A stretch of 15,703 nt of DNA. It comes from Gemmatimonadota bacterium (GTDB taxonomy: Bacteria; Latescibacterota; UBA2968; UBA8231). The stretch covers positions 1 through 15,703 of the forward strand of contig VXZF01000241.1 of assembly GCA_009845645.1 (NCBI GenBank), read 5' to 3'. Shown in pieces: positions 1-7,208 of the stretch. The position numbers and the translations under genes are program-made. The notes below the pieces were generated by a model, which was not told the DNA's origin, did not search any database, and worked only from the letters and a program-made list of their open reading frames with translations. Every line of letters starts with the position of its first letter. Positions within the stretch are counted from its first letter, which is position 1.

Positions 1-723
1 GCAAGCCCGGGTTGGGATAGCGCGTTTCTCATTCCGCAGTACACGACCGACGCCAACCCCGGCCTGCGCTCGGTTGAAGACCTGAAGCTGGAGGAGCATT
101 GGAACCTTTTCGTCCGCCCCGATAGCGACGGGAAAGCCGGACTCGTAACGTGCGTCCTCGGCTGGGAATGCGAGGTAATCAACAGGAAGCAGGTTTATGG
201 CTATGGCCTGCAGGAGGTCATCAAACTCATTATCCCAAGCACCTACCAAGAGTTGAACACGGCAATCCTTTCTGCGTTCGACAAGCGCGAGCCGATTCTC
301 TTCTACTATTGGGGCCCCGAGGTGGTTCCGACGAGACTAAACGAGCAATACGGCGGCTTCTACCGACTGAAAGAGCCCGACTACTCCGATGAGTGCTGGG
401 ACCACCTTGCTGCGGTGGACGAAGCGCAAGACGTGACGCAGGCTTGCTCGTACCCTGACCGGCAGCCGGCTATCGTCGTGCGCTCCGAACTGCGCGAAAC
501 CGCGCCTGAAGCCGTTGCGTTTTTAGAGAAATGGAGACTTTCTGACGAGTCGATCCATGCGTTGCTCGCCCGCTTTTCAGAGACCGACGACGCCTATAGC
601 GATGTGGCCGCTTGGTGGCTTTACAACTCCGATGAATGGAAAAGTTGGGTCGCCGAGGGCATAGCCGACAAGGTGCTGGCTGGGGTAGCGCAAGATTTTG
701 ATACGTCGCGGGAGGTGGACTGA
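1..723 (+). CDS. Glycine betaine/proline-type ABC transporter substrate-binding protein, C-terminal part (5' end outside window)
   Basis: The frame is open from the first base and ends in TGA at 721-723, giving 240 residues of a protein whose start lies upstream. The sequence fits the OpuAC/ProX fold: FYYWGPEVVPTRLN around residues 101-114 matches the conserved segment that follows a run of hydrophobic strands in this family, and a WWLYNSDEWKSWV segment lies near the C-terminus as in other OpuAC proteins. The family binds quaternary amines such as glycine betaine, choline or proline outside the cytoplasmic membrane and delivers them to an ABC permease for osmoprotection. The ligand cannot be fixed from this fragment. 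Permease and ATPase genes are not in the window and could lie upstream. The next gene is a pseudogene 67 bp downstream, so this is probably the last gene of its unit. Confidence 0.8.
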   Translation, partial: ASPGWDSAFLIPQYTTDANPGLRSVEDLKLEEHWNLFVRPDSDGKAGLVTCVLGWECEVINRKQVYGYGLQEVIKLIIPSTYQELNTAILSAFDKREPILFYYWGPEVVPTRLNEQYGGFYRLKEPDYSDECWDHLAAVDEAQDVTQACSYPDRQPAIVVRSELRETAPEAVAFLEKWRLSDESIHALLARFSETDDAYSDVAAWWLYNSDEWKSWVAEGIADKVLAGVAQDFDTSREVD

Positions 724-790
724 ATCCGCTGGTCGCGGCAAACGGTGCGCTACCATTCAAAAGGAGACTCTACCAAAGGAATTTGACGTT

Positions 791-1075
791 ATGAAGGCGG
801 TAATCATCTGCATCATGGGGTTGGTGGGAGCACAGGGCCATGTAGGTGCTGAACACTTAGTCGAGGGCCAGGTACTACTGGCTTCAGGCGAACCGGCAAT
901 CGGGGCCTAGGTGCGCTTGTCCGATTTGAGCGACCTACGAGCAGCCCCGATTCGGGCGACGGCGGATGAAGCGGGCTATTTCGTCCTGCCTGTAAGGGGC
1001 GCGTCGGCCGTGCCGGAGCAGTTCGAGTTGGGACTAAATTACCCCAATCCCTTTAATCCGTTTCGAGGTACTTGA
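791..1075 (+). pseudogene. Broken secreted protein with regulatory-like beta domain and YPNPFNP C-terminal motif
   Basis: An ATG at 791 follows AAAGGA with suitable spacing and opens a signal-peptide-like start (MKAVIICIMGLVGAQGHVGAE). The frame then reads EGQVLLASGEPAIGA, hits TAG at 908-910, and continues in the same frame for 54 further codons (VRLSDLSDLRAAPIRAT, then DEAGYFVLPVRG, then PEQFELGLNYPNPFNP) to TGA at 1073. Before the TAG and just after it the sequence resembles carboxypeptidase-regulatory-like/SdrD-B-type beta domains. The ending resembles the FxLxxNYPNPFNPxT motif that opens the C-terminal sorting or FlgD-like domain of secreted proteins in FCB-group bacteria. Here the motif is cut after NP. 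A single C-to-T change (CAG to TAG) would explain the internal stop. TAG ends neighbouring genes (1990, 8947), so stop reassignment is unlikely. It looks like a decayed remnant of a much larger protein. Confidence 0.65.
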
Positions 1076-1116
1076 CCTGCCATCCTGTAATTAACCCACT
1101 ACCGAGGGAATTCACC

Positions 1117-1992
1117 ATGCACAAAGTAGTCTTAGCCCTTGCCGTTTCCGCCGTTTTCTTGGGCTCAGGATATAGTCAGCCCATGATAGACAGCTTGAAA
1201 ATCCCCGAGTCTGGCCATATGCAAGTGATCGAAACCAAAGATGGAGGGATGCTCATTGGTCGCATTGTCTCCATTGACGTCGATGCCGTCCAAGTTGAGA
1301 CCAGCTTTGGCAAAACGGAAGTCCCCATCCGAGCCATAAAGAAAATCAGGAGAATCCCAGCGTCCTCTATGCGGAGTGGGAAACACTGGTATCCCGATCT
1401 CAATACCACGCGGCTGTTTATAACTACAACGGCCCAGATGATGGAGCGCGGGCAGGGCTACTATTCCAATCGCTATCTCTTCTTCAGCATGCTCGCATAC
1501 GGGGTCACGGACCGTTTCACTATTGGCGCGGGCGGTCTCACGCTACCCATCCCTCTCAAAGATCTCCCCTTCTACATTACGCCCAAAGTGGGTCTTTGGA
1601 ACCAAGAGTCCTTGGATCTGGCCTTGGGAGCTCTCATCATGCGGGTACCAAATGACGACGATAGTTTCTCGACGGGCATTCTATATGGGGTAGGGACTTT
1701 CGGCGGCCCCGAGGGGCTCACCGCGGGCTTGGGCTGGGGGTTTGTGGACGGCGAAATAGAGAATAAACCCGCGATTGTGTTAGGAGGAAAAAGAAGGTGG
1801 ACGCGCAGACTGTCCGTCGTCGCCGAAAGTTGGTTTTTTCCCGATTACTACGACGAGCCTTGGGTTATATATGGCATCCGCTTTTTGGGCTTACGAATGA
1901 CCGTGGATGTGGGTATGATCGCGGTGCCCTCCGAGGAGATCGTATTTCCGGGATTCCCCTACTTCGACTTTGTCTTCAACTTTGGCTATTAG
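1117..1992 (+). CDS. Putative outer-membrane beta-barrel protein
   Basis: This 291-residue protein starts at the ATG at 1117, preceded by GAGGGA seven bases upstream. The frame is open back to 1072, but only this start gives a clean signal peptide (MHKVVLALAVSAVFLGSGYSQ). Residues 38-77 (VIETKDGGMLIGRI through VPIRAIKKI) form a short beta-rich segment like those that precede barrels in Bacteroidota-type outer-membrane proteins. From about residue 97 on there are alternating aromatic/glycine strands (NRYLFFSMLAYGVTDRFTIGAGG). The chain ends FDFVFNFGY, with a terminal aromatic as expected for BAM-dependent insertion. I recognise the architecture, not a named family, and no ligand or enzyme function can be assigned. 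A hairpin at 2046-2066 may end its transcript. Confidence 0.75.
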   Translation: MHKVVLALAVSAVFLGSGYSQPMIDSLKIPESGHMQVIETKDGGMLIGRIVSIDVDAVQVETSFGKTEVPIRAIKKIRRIPASSMRSGKHWYPDLNTTRLFITTTAQMMERGQGYYSNRYLFFSMLAYGVTDRFTIGAGGLTLPIPLKDLPFYITPKVGLWNQESLDLALGALIMRVPNDDDSFSTGILYGVGTFGGPEGLTAGLGWGFVDGEIENKPAIVLGGKRRWTRRLSVVAESWFFPDYYDEPWVIYGIRFLGLRMTVDVGMIAVPSEEIVFPGFPYFDFVFNFGY

Positions 1993-2045
1993 CTTCGTCC
2001 AGTACAAGCTGGGCAATGACCCACGACCCGATATCTATTCAAATG

Positions 2046-2066
2046 GGCTCTGACAACCGCAGAGCC
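2046..2066 (+). terminator. Possible intrinsic terminator after the outer-membrane protein gene
   Basis: GGCTCTG (2046-2052) and CAGAGCC (2060-2066) form a perfect 7-bp stem with a 7-nt loop. The following stretch (2070-2082) is T-rich but interrupted (TTGTTCTTCTT). Position 54 bp after the stop codon at 1992 fits a terminator. Confidence 0.45.
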
Positions 2067-2133
2067 GCCGTTGTTCTTCTTGATATCCACTAAAATATCG
2101 TATTGACGCGCTCACTCTAAAGGGAGGTTCGTC

Positions 2134-2314
2134 ATGGGCTTTTTACTCGGATTGATGTTGTGGGGCACCTGCGTATTGCGGTGTCATTGCTTCAAACAAG
2201 GGCAAGGATGGCTTTGGCTGGTTCTTCCTCGGGTGTTTGCTCGGCCCCCTAGGCAGCATCTTGGCCTTAGTTACCAAAGACGGAAGGAGGCACGTATTAT
2301 GCCGATTCGTTTAG
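2134..2314 (+). pseudogene. Small membrane protein gene with a frameshift, overlapping the S55 lipoprotein gene
   Basis: A strong GGGAGG at 2121-2126 precedes ATG 2134 (MGFLLGLMLWGTCV). Near 2180 the coding potential jumps by one base to the next frame, which reads GVIASNKGKDGFGWFF, then LGCLLGPLGSILALV, and ends at TAG 2312-2314. The second half is the typical signature of small bacterial membrane proteins with a basic SNKG turn followed by a GFGWFxLGxLLGPLG helix. Removing one base near 2180 joins the halves into a protein of about 59 residues. So this is either a recently inactivated gene or a base error. The reconstructed 3' end overlaps the start of the downstream S55 lipoprotein by 16 bp, suggesting translational coupling. 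A long + frame running from 2134 straight into the S55 gene exists only because of this frameshift. Confidence 0.6.
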
Positions 2315-4101
2315 CCCTATTCGCCCTCGCCGTGGCGGTGTGGAGTTGTGGAGACGACAGCGATCCGGCCCCCACGGCCCCGCTGCGGCCCTCCGGGGAG
2401 TTGAAAACTTGGGATCTTTCGCCCATCGTTTCGGCTGACGAGGTTCGTGCCATGCCTCCGGGCACGCCCATATTCATGCGCACTGAATTTGCCAACGGCG
2501 AACTGGCCGATCTCGAAATGACGTTCGTCCAGGTGGTCGATGATTATTTGGCACCCATGCCGGTCTATATGGTCGAAGCCTCCGATCCTGTTTTGATACA
2601 GCTTGAGGGCATTGCCCAAGGCATGAGCGGTTCGCCCGTTTTTACAGAGCAGGGCACTTGGGGAGCTATTGCGTATGGCTTTAGTGGGCAGGACAGCCCG
2701 CCTTATTACTTTTTTGCCACGCCTATAGAATGGGTCATCGGCACGCGGGGCACGCTGCCTTCGGCCAAACGTACGGCTACATGGGAAGGAAACGTTATTA
2801 CTCCTTTGGATACGCCCTTGCTGAGCACCGGACTCAATGGGGGGCGTCTGTTGCCTGACGGTTGGTCGCTGCTAAGCGCCGCTGGGCTAACCCAAGAGCG
2901 CCAAGCCAGCTTTGAGGCCGGTAGGCCCCTGGCGGTTGGGTTGCTGCTTGGTGAGCTTACGCTAAGCTCGTTGGGGACCATATCGTACGTCGATGGCAAC
3001 CGGGTCTATGGGTTTGGGCATCCCATGACTGGTAGGGGTGCGGTATCCCTTCCCATCATCGAAGCCAAGGTGCTCGGCGAAATTTCCAACGTGTCCGCCC
3101 CGTTCAAGTTCGCCACGCTGAACCCAACCGTGCGCGGCACCCTGAAGGAAGACCGCTTGCCGGCGGTGCGCGGCGTACTCGATGAGGAACCAGACCTAGT
3201 GCCTATTAAGAGCGTCTATGCGCTTCCTTCCGGGCGCACAGTCGAACTGGCACACAGGATGGCTGTGGGCATCCCTCCGGATGACGCGCTCGCTATGGTC
3301 TCCCGTGCCTTCTTTTTTCCCTTGGCCAGCCGGGTCGATAACGATCTTGAGCACAGCATCCGCGTTACGACGGACATTGCTTTTTCCGGCTCCGATTCAA
3401 TGCTTACTCTTGCTCGGCTCTACTCTACACCCGAAGGACAATTGGAGGCTTCCATTTCCGAGGCCGTTCGCGATGTGGCAAAGGCCCTTTCGGAACTGAT
3501 GACGCGGGACGATTACGGACTTTCTGTGCGCGTGGCCGAAGTACATGTCGAAGTGATTCCTGAGACGCGCTTTGCCACCGTGACGAAGGTCACGGCCGAC
3601 TCGGTTATCAGTCTTGGCTCTTTGCTGGATATTACCACCTTACTGCGCGTGGGAAGGGCCGAGGACCGGGAAGTTCAGCTAGCCCTGAGCGTGCCGGATA
3701 CGCTTCCCCCTGGCTTCTACCAGCTCGAAGTGGGGTCTGCCGCACTATTAGGGGACGTAGGGGACGATGCGCCGCTGTTGGGCTCTTCATCGTTTGGCTC
3801 CCCCAGTGAGGAAACACTCGATGATGTTTTTGCCCGACTGAATAAACCCGACGAGAGAGTCCTCTTAAAAGCTCGCTTGGCGCTTGGCGAGCCTGATCCA
3901 CCGGCCTTTTTCGATCCACGGCTTCAGGGGGAAGGTGGAGGGGGCGAACCCGAAGGCGCCTTTGGTGGGGTTCCTCCTCTCGGCTCTTTTTCACCCGGCC
4001 CTCCTCCCTTGGCCCCTGAGCCTGTTTCTACGCAGGAAGACGTCGGTTTAATGCTTCAAGGTGTCAAAGTCCTTGAGATAGAAGTCGTGGCAGTGGAGTA
4101 A
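2299..4101 (+). CDS. SpoIVB-type (S55 family) peptidase-domain lipoprotein
   Basis: This 600-residue protein starts at ATG 2299, behind GGAAGGAGG at 2282-2290. The frame stays open upstream to 2134, but that stretch belongs to another small gene. Residues 1-17 form a lipoprotein signal with lipobox VWSC (Cys17), followed by Gly-Asp-Asp and a proline-rich linker, so a periplasmic or outer-membrane-anchored protein is expected. Residues 105-127 carry IAQGMSGSPVF and GAIAYGF, the serine-motif region of S55 peptidases, whose founder SpoIVB is a signalling serine protease of sporulating Firmicutes. GTISYVDGNRVYGFGHPMTG (226-245) matches the second conserved block with a GH motif, and a VRGTLKEDR segment (278-286) matches a third. 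Residues from about 325 to the end are beta-rich, with a Gly/Pro-rich linker near 550-585. Homologues in non-sporulating diderms are uncharacterised, so substrate and role are unknown. Domain assignment is confident, proteolytic activity less so. Confidence 0.8.
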   Translation: MPIRLALFALAVAVWSCGDDSDPAPTAPLRPSGELKTWDLSPIVSADEVRAMPPGTPIFMRTEFANGELADLEMTFVQVVDDYLAPMPVYMVEASDPVLIQLEGIAQGMSGSPVFTEQGTWGAIAYGFSGQDSPPYYFFATPIEWVIGTRGTLPSAKRTATWEGNVITPLDTPLLSTGLNGGRLLPDGWSLLSAAGLTQERQASFEAGRPLAVGLLLGELTLSSLGTISYVDGNRVYGFGHPMTGRGAVSLPIIEAKVLGEISNVSAPFKFATLNPTVRGTLKEDRLPAVRGVLDEEPDLVPIKSVYALPSGRTVELAHRMAVGIPPDDALAMVSRAFFFPLASRVDNDLEHSIRVTTDIAFSGSDSMLTLARLYSTPEGQLEASISEAVRDVAKALSELMTRDDYGLSVRVAEVHVEVIPETRFATVTKVTADSVISLGSLLDITTLLRVGRAEDREVQLALSVPDTLPPGFYQLEVGSAALLGDVGDDAPLLGSSSFGSPSEETLDDVFARLNKPDERVLLKARLALGEPDPPAFFDPRLQGEGGGGEPEGAFGGVPPLGSFSPGPPPLAPEPVSTQEDVGLMLQGVKVLEIEVVAVE

Positions 4102-4222
4102 AGGAAGTGGCAGAATGGCCTCAAGGCTCTCGCCCTGCAGGTGATGAAACAGCCTGCCATCTGCTATATCCCCCCGGGGGTAGTGTATCAGTACACGATA
4201 CTCAAGGGATCGTCGCCAAAAT

Positions 4223-4248
4223 CGCGGAGCGCATCCGCGGAGCGCATC
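4223..4248 (+). repeat. Perfect 13-bp tandem duplication
   Basis: CGCGGAGCGCATC occurs twice head to tail (4223-4235 and 4236-4248) without mismatch. It is probably a slippage product in non-coding DNA. Confidence 0.85.
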
Positions 4249-4369
4249 AAGGTAGCGGGCGGCTAATCGCCAGACTAGTAACGATTGAAGTGGCGGGTTT
4301 TCTCAACGGCGGCTGGCCGCTGGTCGCGTCTAAATCAACGGCCCGTTGTAGCGTAGGACGGGATCGGCT

Positions 4370-4411
4370 GATTTGGCCTAAATCTGCCCTTTTCGCAGCT
4401 CCTAAATGGCC
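4370..4411 (-). repeat. Repeat C, copy 1 (inverted relative to the copy at 9032)
   Basis: Read on the minus strand, this starts GGCCATTTAGGAGCTGCGAA and ends in TTTAGGCCAAATC. The + strand at 9032-9068 starts GGCCATTTTGGAGTTGCGAA and ends in ATTAGGCCAA. By eye the two agree at most positions over about 38 bp, with one indel. The shared TAGGCCA ends recur at several other non-coding places in the window. Confidence 0.6.
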
Positions 4412-4606
4412 TAAAATTCACCACTATCGCCGCCGATCGCCGCCAAAAACAGGCCAGGGTCGTACTAGCGATGAACGGCGTTATCAGTACTATCCTAACG
4501 CCAGCCACGTCAGGCTTGGTCGGAGAGTACCTGTATAGTCCACACCCCCAGGCGGCCCGTTGACTTGATCTAGCGCGCTCTATATCTTGAAGATAAGTAG
4601 CAAAAC

Positions 4607-4668
4607 GCCCCGGCTAGAAGGCTTTAGCCGGGGCATTACCGATCCCACTCGCGTTTGAGCGAACGCGA
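4607..4668 (-). mobile_element. Two strong hairpins resembling the 3' end (omega-RNA/right end) of a tnpB/IS605-type element; possible scar
   Basis: Arms GCCCCGGCTA (4607-4616) and TAGCCGGGGC (4625-4634) pair perfectly over 10 bp with an 8-nt loop. TCGCGTT (4649-4655) and AACGCGA (4662-4668) pair perfectly over 7 bp with a 6-nt loop. Read on the minus strand the order is small GC hairpin, short linker, then a long GCCCCGGCT...AGCCGGGGC hairpin followed by GTTTTGC. That order resembles the structured 3' ends of many IS200/IS605 tnpB elements, which encode the omega RNA and right end. No tnpB coding remnant was recognised beside it, so this would be a solo end or a non-autonomous derivative. 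Alternatively it is a minus-strand terminator. The mobile-element reading is inference. Confidence 0.35.
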
Positions 4669-4882
4669 CGGGCATTCGACCACAGAAAGGGTGGGCTTTC
4701 AATGGCCAAATTTTCCTCCAATATACCCACCCATTACCCACATTGCAACTGCGAGCTTGGCCGGTAGTGAGAAGCTGGAGGTGCCCGTGCTGCAAAATTT
4801 GCTCAAAGAGCTATGGGAGCATATCGAGCGCCATGAAAGGATCGGCATACCCGTCGAAGCAACTGACCGAAATAGACCTTGA
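4655..4882 (+). CDS. Hypothetical small protein (doubtful)
   Basis: A frame of 75 codons from a TTG, or shorter from GTG 4679, ends at TGA 4880. The second half (KLEVPVLQNLLKELWEHIER) looks like a real amphipathic helix, while the N-terminal part is proline-rich and overlaps the hairpin pair. There is no clear ribosome binding site at either start. It ends 91 bp before the HipA-like kinase gene but does not look like a HipB-type helix-turn-helix antitoxin. It may be a gene remnant. Confidence 0.22.
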   Translation: MSERDGHSTTERVGFQWPNFPPIYPPITHIATASLAGSEKLEVPVLQNLLKELWEHIERHERIGIPVEATDRNRP

Positions 4883-4973
4883 AGAGCGGCCGAGTGGCGG
4901 CATGCTTCGTTGGTAAAACAGATGCCAAGGGGTTAAAACTATTGTTTTTATTGCAGAAGCCCCACTGCCCTTT

Positions 4974-6008
4974 ATGGGTGACAGAAGCGAAAAAAAGATG
5001 ACGAGAAGACGGCGCAAGGACAGATTCACTACAACGCCTAGTCGTCTTGAGGTTAATGTCCGAGCGATACCTCCTCTTCCGCCAGGTGGGTGGAAGCTTT
5101 GTACCTCGAAAGAGATGGCGCTTGTAGGAGCAGCTCCTAAGAATTACTTATCCTACGGCGACCCACTTTCTTCAAAAACTCTTGGCTATATAGCGAAAAA
5201 GGGGCGAATGAAGGCTGATGCACGGGAATGTGTAACTGAAGAGATTATTTCTAAAATTGGTTCTATGCTGCCATTGGAGATCGCAAGCTCCAAGCTAGTC
5301 CGTGTCTCGAAGCATGACGTCCGATTTCTTTCTAGGAATTTCATTGTGCCTGGACAAGATACGCTGGTACATGGAATTGAACTCGTGGCTAGGTATTTCC
5401 AAACTAACTCAGATGAGGTAGAGTCGGCGTTTGGGTTGAAGAATCGAAAGCAGGAACACAATCTTTACACGATTGATAACATTTTGACAGTTCTCATGTC
5501 TTTGTATCCAAAGGAGATACGCCACTTAAGGGAAGGCTTTTTCAGGATGCTTGCTTTTGATGCCTTTATAGGGGCCCCCGACCGGCATGGAATGAACTGG
5601 GGCGTGCTCGAGCCTCTTGTGAATTCGAGTTCTATACGTTTCTCGCCAATTTATGATACGGCACGAGGACTCTTTCGCGAGTATTCAGATGCTGATTTGA
5701 TCGAGAAAGCGCAACAGAGAGGACGGGAGTGTTTCCTTGAGAATTATGCCGAACGTTCCCGGCCCATTTTCAGTACGGGTCAAGGACAAACAGACAACCA
5801 CTTTTCGTTGGTGAAGTGGATTTCTGTAAAGTACCCGCATGCGTGCAGGAACACTATTTGTAAAGTGTTCAATGCGGTCGATATCCTATCTATTGAGCGA
5901 ATGCTCCAGCAACGGTTCCGCAGAATTATCACTCAGGATCGAATTGGATTTATTCGGGATCTCCTCTCACTTCGACTTGATCGCCTTCGAAAGGAGGTTC
6001 AATTATGA
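4974..6008 (+). CDS. HipA-like serine/threonine kinase subunit (split HipA, HipT/CtkA-like)
   Basis: This 344-residue protein has the HipA kinase core without the HipA N-terminal subdomain, which is encoded by the next gene. Candidate motifs, numbered from ATG 4974, are: YIAKK (72-76), with Lys75 as likely ATP-binding lysine; a conserved Glu region at 85-90; DVRFLSRNF (115-123); the catalytic loop DRHGMNWG (203-210), with Asp203 and Asn208; and the metal-binding YDTARGLF (227-234), with Asp228. All expected catalytic residues are present, so an active kinase is likely. HipA and HipT kinases phosphorylate aminoacyl-tRNA synthetases and stall translation; Helicobacter CtkA is a related secreted kinase. 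The start is uncertain: ATG 4974 or ATG 4998, both with weak ribosome binding sites. The gene overlaps the next one by 4 bp (ATGA), which fixes the operon. It is visibly more AT-rich than its surroundings, suggesting transfer. Confidence 0.82.
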   Translation: MGDRSEKKMTRRRRKDRFTTTPSRLEVNVRAIPPLPPGGWKLCTSKEMALVGAAPKNYLSYGDPLSSKTLGYIAKKGRMKADARECVTEEIISKIGSMLPLEIASSKLVRVSKHDVRFLSRNFIVPGQDTLVHGIELVARYFQTNSDEVESAFGLKNRKQEHNLYTIDNILTVLMSLYPKEIRHLREGFFRMLAFDAFIGAPDRHGMNWGVLEPLVNSSSIRFSPIYDTARGLFREYSDADLIEKAQQRGRECFLENYAERSRPIFSTGQGQTDNHFSLVKWISVKYPHACRNTICKVFNAVDILSIERMLQQRFRRIITQDRIGFIRDLLSLRLDRLRKEVQL

Positions 6009-6421
6009 AGAAAGGCTTTATGACTCTCTTGAATCCGAAGGCCTGGGGAATTAGCCTCTTTCATTCGCCCTCGGACTCCTCTCCAGGACAAAGCTTGGAG
6101 GTATATAGGCAAATGCTTGATGAGAAGCCTTTAGTAGGGCGGCTTTCTTGTGAGCAAGGTGAATTTGTGTTCCGTTATGACTCTAACTACAGAGAGGAGC
6201 CTATCTCTGCTTTTCCTCGAATTGGCCATGTATATCGTTCCCAACACTTATGGCCTTTCTTTGCGGTACGTATTCCGCCAGTTGATCGAGAGGATATTCG
6301 TCAAGAGATTGAAGAGCGCTCGCTAGAGGAGGATCAAGTACTTGAAATTCTTGGGTTATTGGCCAAGGTCTCAGTGACTAGCCCTTACGAGTTTGAACTC
6401 GCTGAAGATCAAATGCCGTAA
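6005..6421 (+). CDS. HipA N-terminal-domain protein (HipS-like partner of the kinase)
   Basis: This 138-residue protein starts at ATG 6005, behind AAGGAGG at 5991-5997, the best ribosome binding site in the operon. Residues 43-102 match the HipA N-terminal subdomain: LVGRLSCEQGEFVFRYD, then EPISAFPRIG (65-74), then YRSQHLWPFFAVRIPPVDRE (77-96). In one-piece HipA this subdomain precedes the kinase core. In the HipBST system it is a free protein, HipS, that inhibits the kinase HipT. Here it follows the kinase gene with a 4-bp overlap, opposite to the hipB-hipS-hipT order. By analogy it is likely the antitoxin or regulatory subunit binding the kinase. Residues 1-42 are an extra N-terminal segment with no assigned function. 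The strong ribosome binding site compared with the kinase's weak one fits excess production of an antitoxin. No terminator was recognised downstream. Confidence 0.75.
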   Translation: MKKGFMTLLNPKAWGISLFHSPSDSSPGQSLEVYRQMLDEKPLVGRLSCEQGEFVFRYDSNYREEPISAFPRIGHVYRSQHLWPFFAVRIPPVDREDIRQEIEERSLEEDQVLEILGLLAKVSVTSPYEFELAEDQMP

Positions 6422-6922
6422 CCCGCACCGTTGGCCGCGCTCCGTGCGTCCCATCGCCCCACGTCGAGACCCACACCGTCCCGAATTTGCTCCAGTCTGC
6501 CCGATCCGGCCCGTAGACAAGCCTGTGGAGCCACGGGCGGCTTACAGGGCCGTTTCCGGCGCTCCTGAGCGATTTGGGGTGATTTCGGCAAAAAGCGGTT
6601 GGGAAAGGCCCGGCGCAGAAGCTCACCAAAGCGATCGCTGCCTTGTGCCCTGTGCCGTTGATTGCGAGCATATCAGCACCGAGGCCGACAGAACAGGCTG
6701 CCTTTTGATTTATAGCTCTAAGACCGATCAGATAGGGCAAGGAGCCGTTGTCTCCCCTGGAGTTTTTCATTGCCGGATCCGAAAGTAACCCTCACAAAGG
6801 CGACGGATACGAAGGCAGTGGATTGACACGAAGGCCGCTTACGCGACCGTGCTTCGCGCATACGCCCTCGTCCCCACCTCGCCCCCGTCCCGTCGCGGTC
6901 CGAGCCGATTACTCCCGTTCAT

Positions 6923-6946
6923 CTAGTCGCGCACGTGCGCGACTAG
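6923..6946. repeat. Perfect 24-bp palindrome
   Basis: The half-site CTAGTCGCGCAC is followed directly by its exact reverse complement, with CACGTG at the centre. A 10-bp palindrome TAGTATACTA follows at 6947-6956. It could be a dimer-binding site, a cruciform or a recombination site. No gene starts nearby that it would obviously control. Confidence 0.9.
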
Positions 6947-7192
6947 TAGTATACTAGGTACGTACTGCATACGTTAGCTCTCCTACGCGCTACGCTACTG
7001 GCTCGCTCGCTTGCGCTCGCATCGCTTACAGACCCCCCGGCATGGCGCATACCACCGCGCCTGCCAGACCCCCCTGGCACGTACGCCAGCAGACTACTAA
7101 GAGCCGCAGACGGTCCCATGCTGGCCATGCACTCGTGTGCAGCCCCCCCCAAGCCATGCAGCCCAATGCGCGTGCGCCCGGGCGCTATAATG

Positions 7193-7208
7193 CGGGGGGC
7201 ACCCCCCG
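7193..7208. repeat. G6/C6 hairpin
   Basis: CGGGGGG (7193-7199) and CCCCCCG (7202-7208) pair perfectly around a 2-nt loop. No T-run follows, so it is not a standard terminator. Confidence 0.7.

Larger units (their letters stand above)
4102..4973 (+). other. Gene-poor stretch with small repeats and hairpins
   Basis: No convincing gene lies here. A frame open from 4107 to 4538 has the low-complexity composition of a chance ORF. The stretch holds a 10-bp palindrome of five C and five G (4171-4180), a GTGTA/TACAC inverted repeat with 4-nt loop at 4183-4196, a tandem 13-bp duplication (4223-4248), an inverted copy of repeat C (4370-4411) and a pair of strong hairpins (4607-4668). It marks the change from the ordinary chromosomal genes on the left to the accessory region on the right. 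Confidence 0.5.

Noticed and set aside
4107..4538. A 143-codon + strand frame after the S55 gene
   Set aside because: The translation has no domain or regular structure, crosses a tandem duplication and repeat C, and has no ribosome binding site.
6378..6788. Long frames on both strands after the HipA N-domain gene
   Set aside because: They overlap each other and the end of a real gene, lack ribosome binding sites and match nothing I know.
7186..7191. Perfect TATAAT
   Set aside because: No acceptable -35 box 16-18 bp upstream and no gene downstream.
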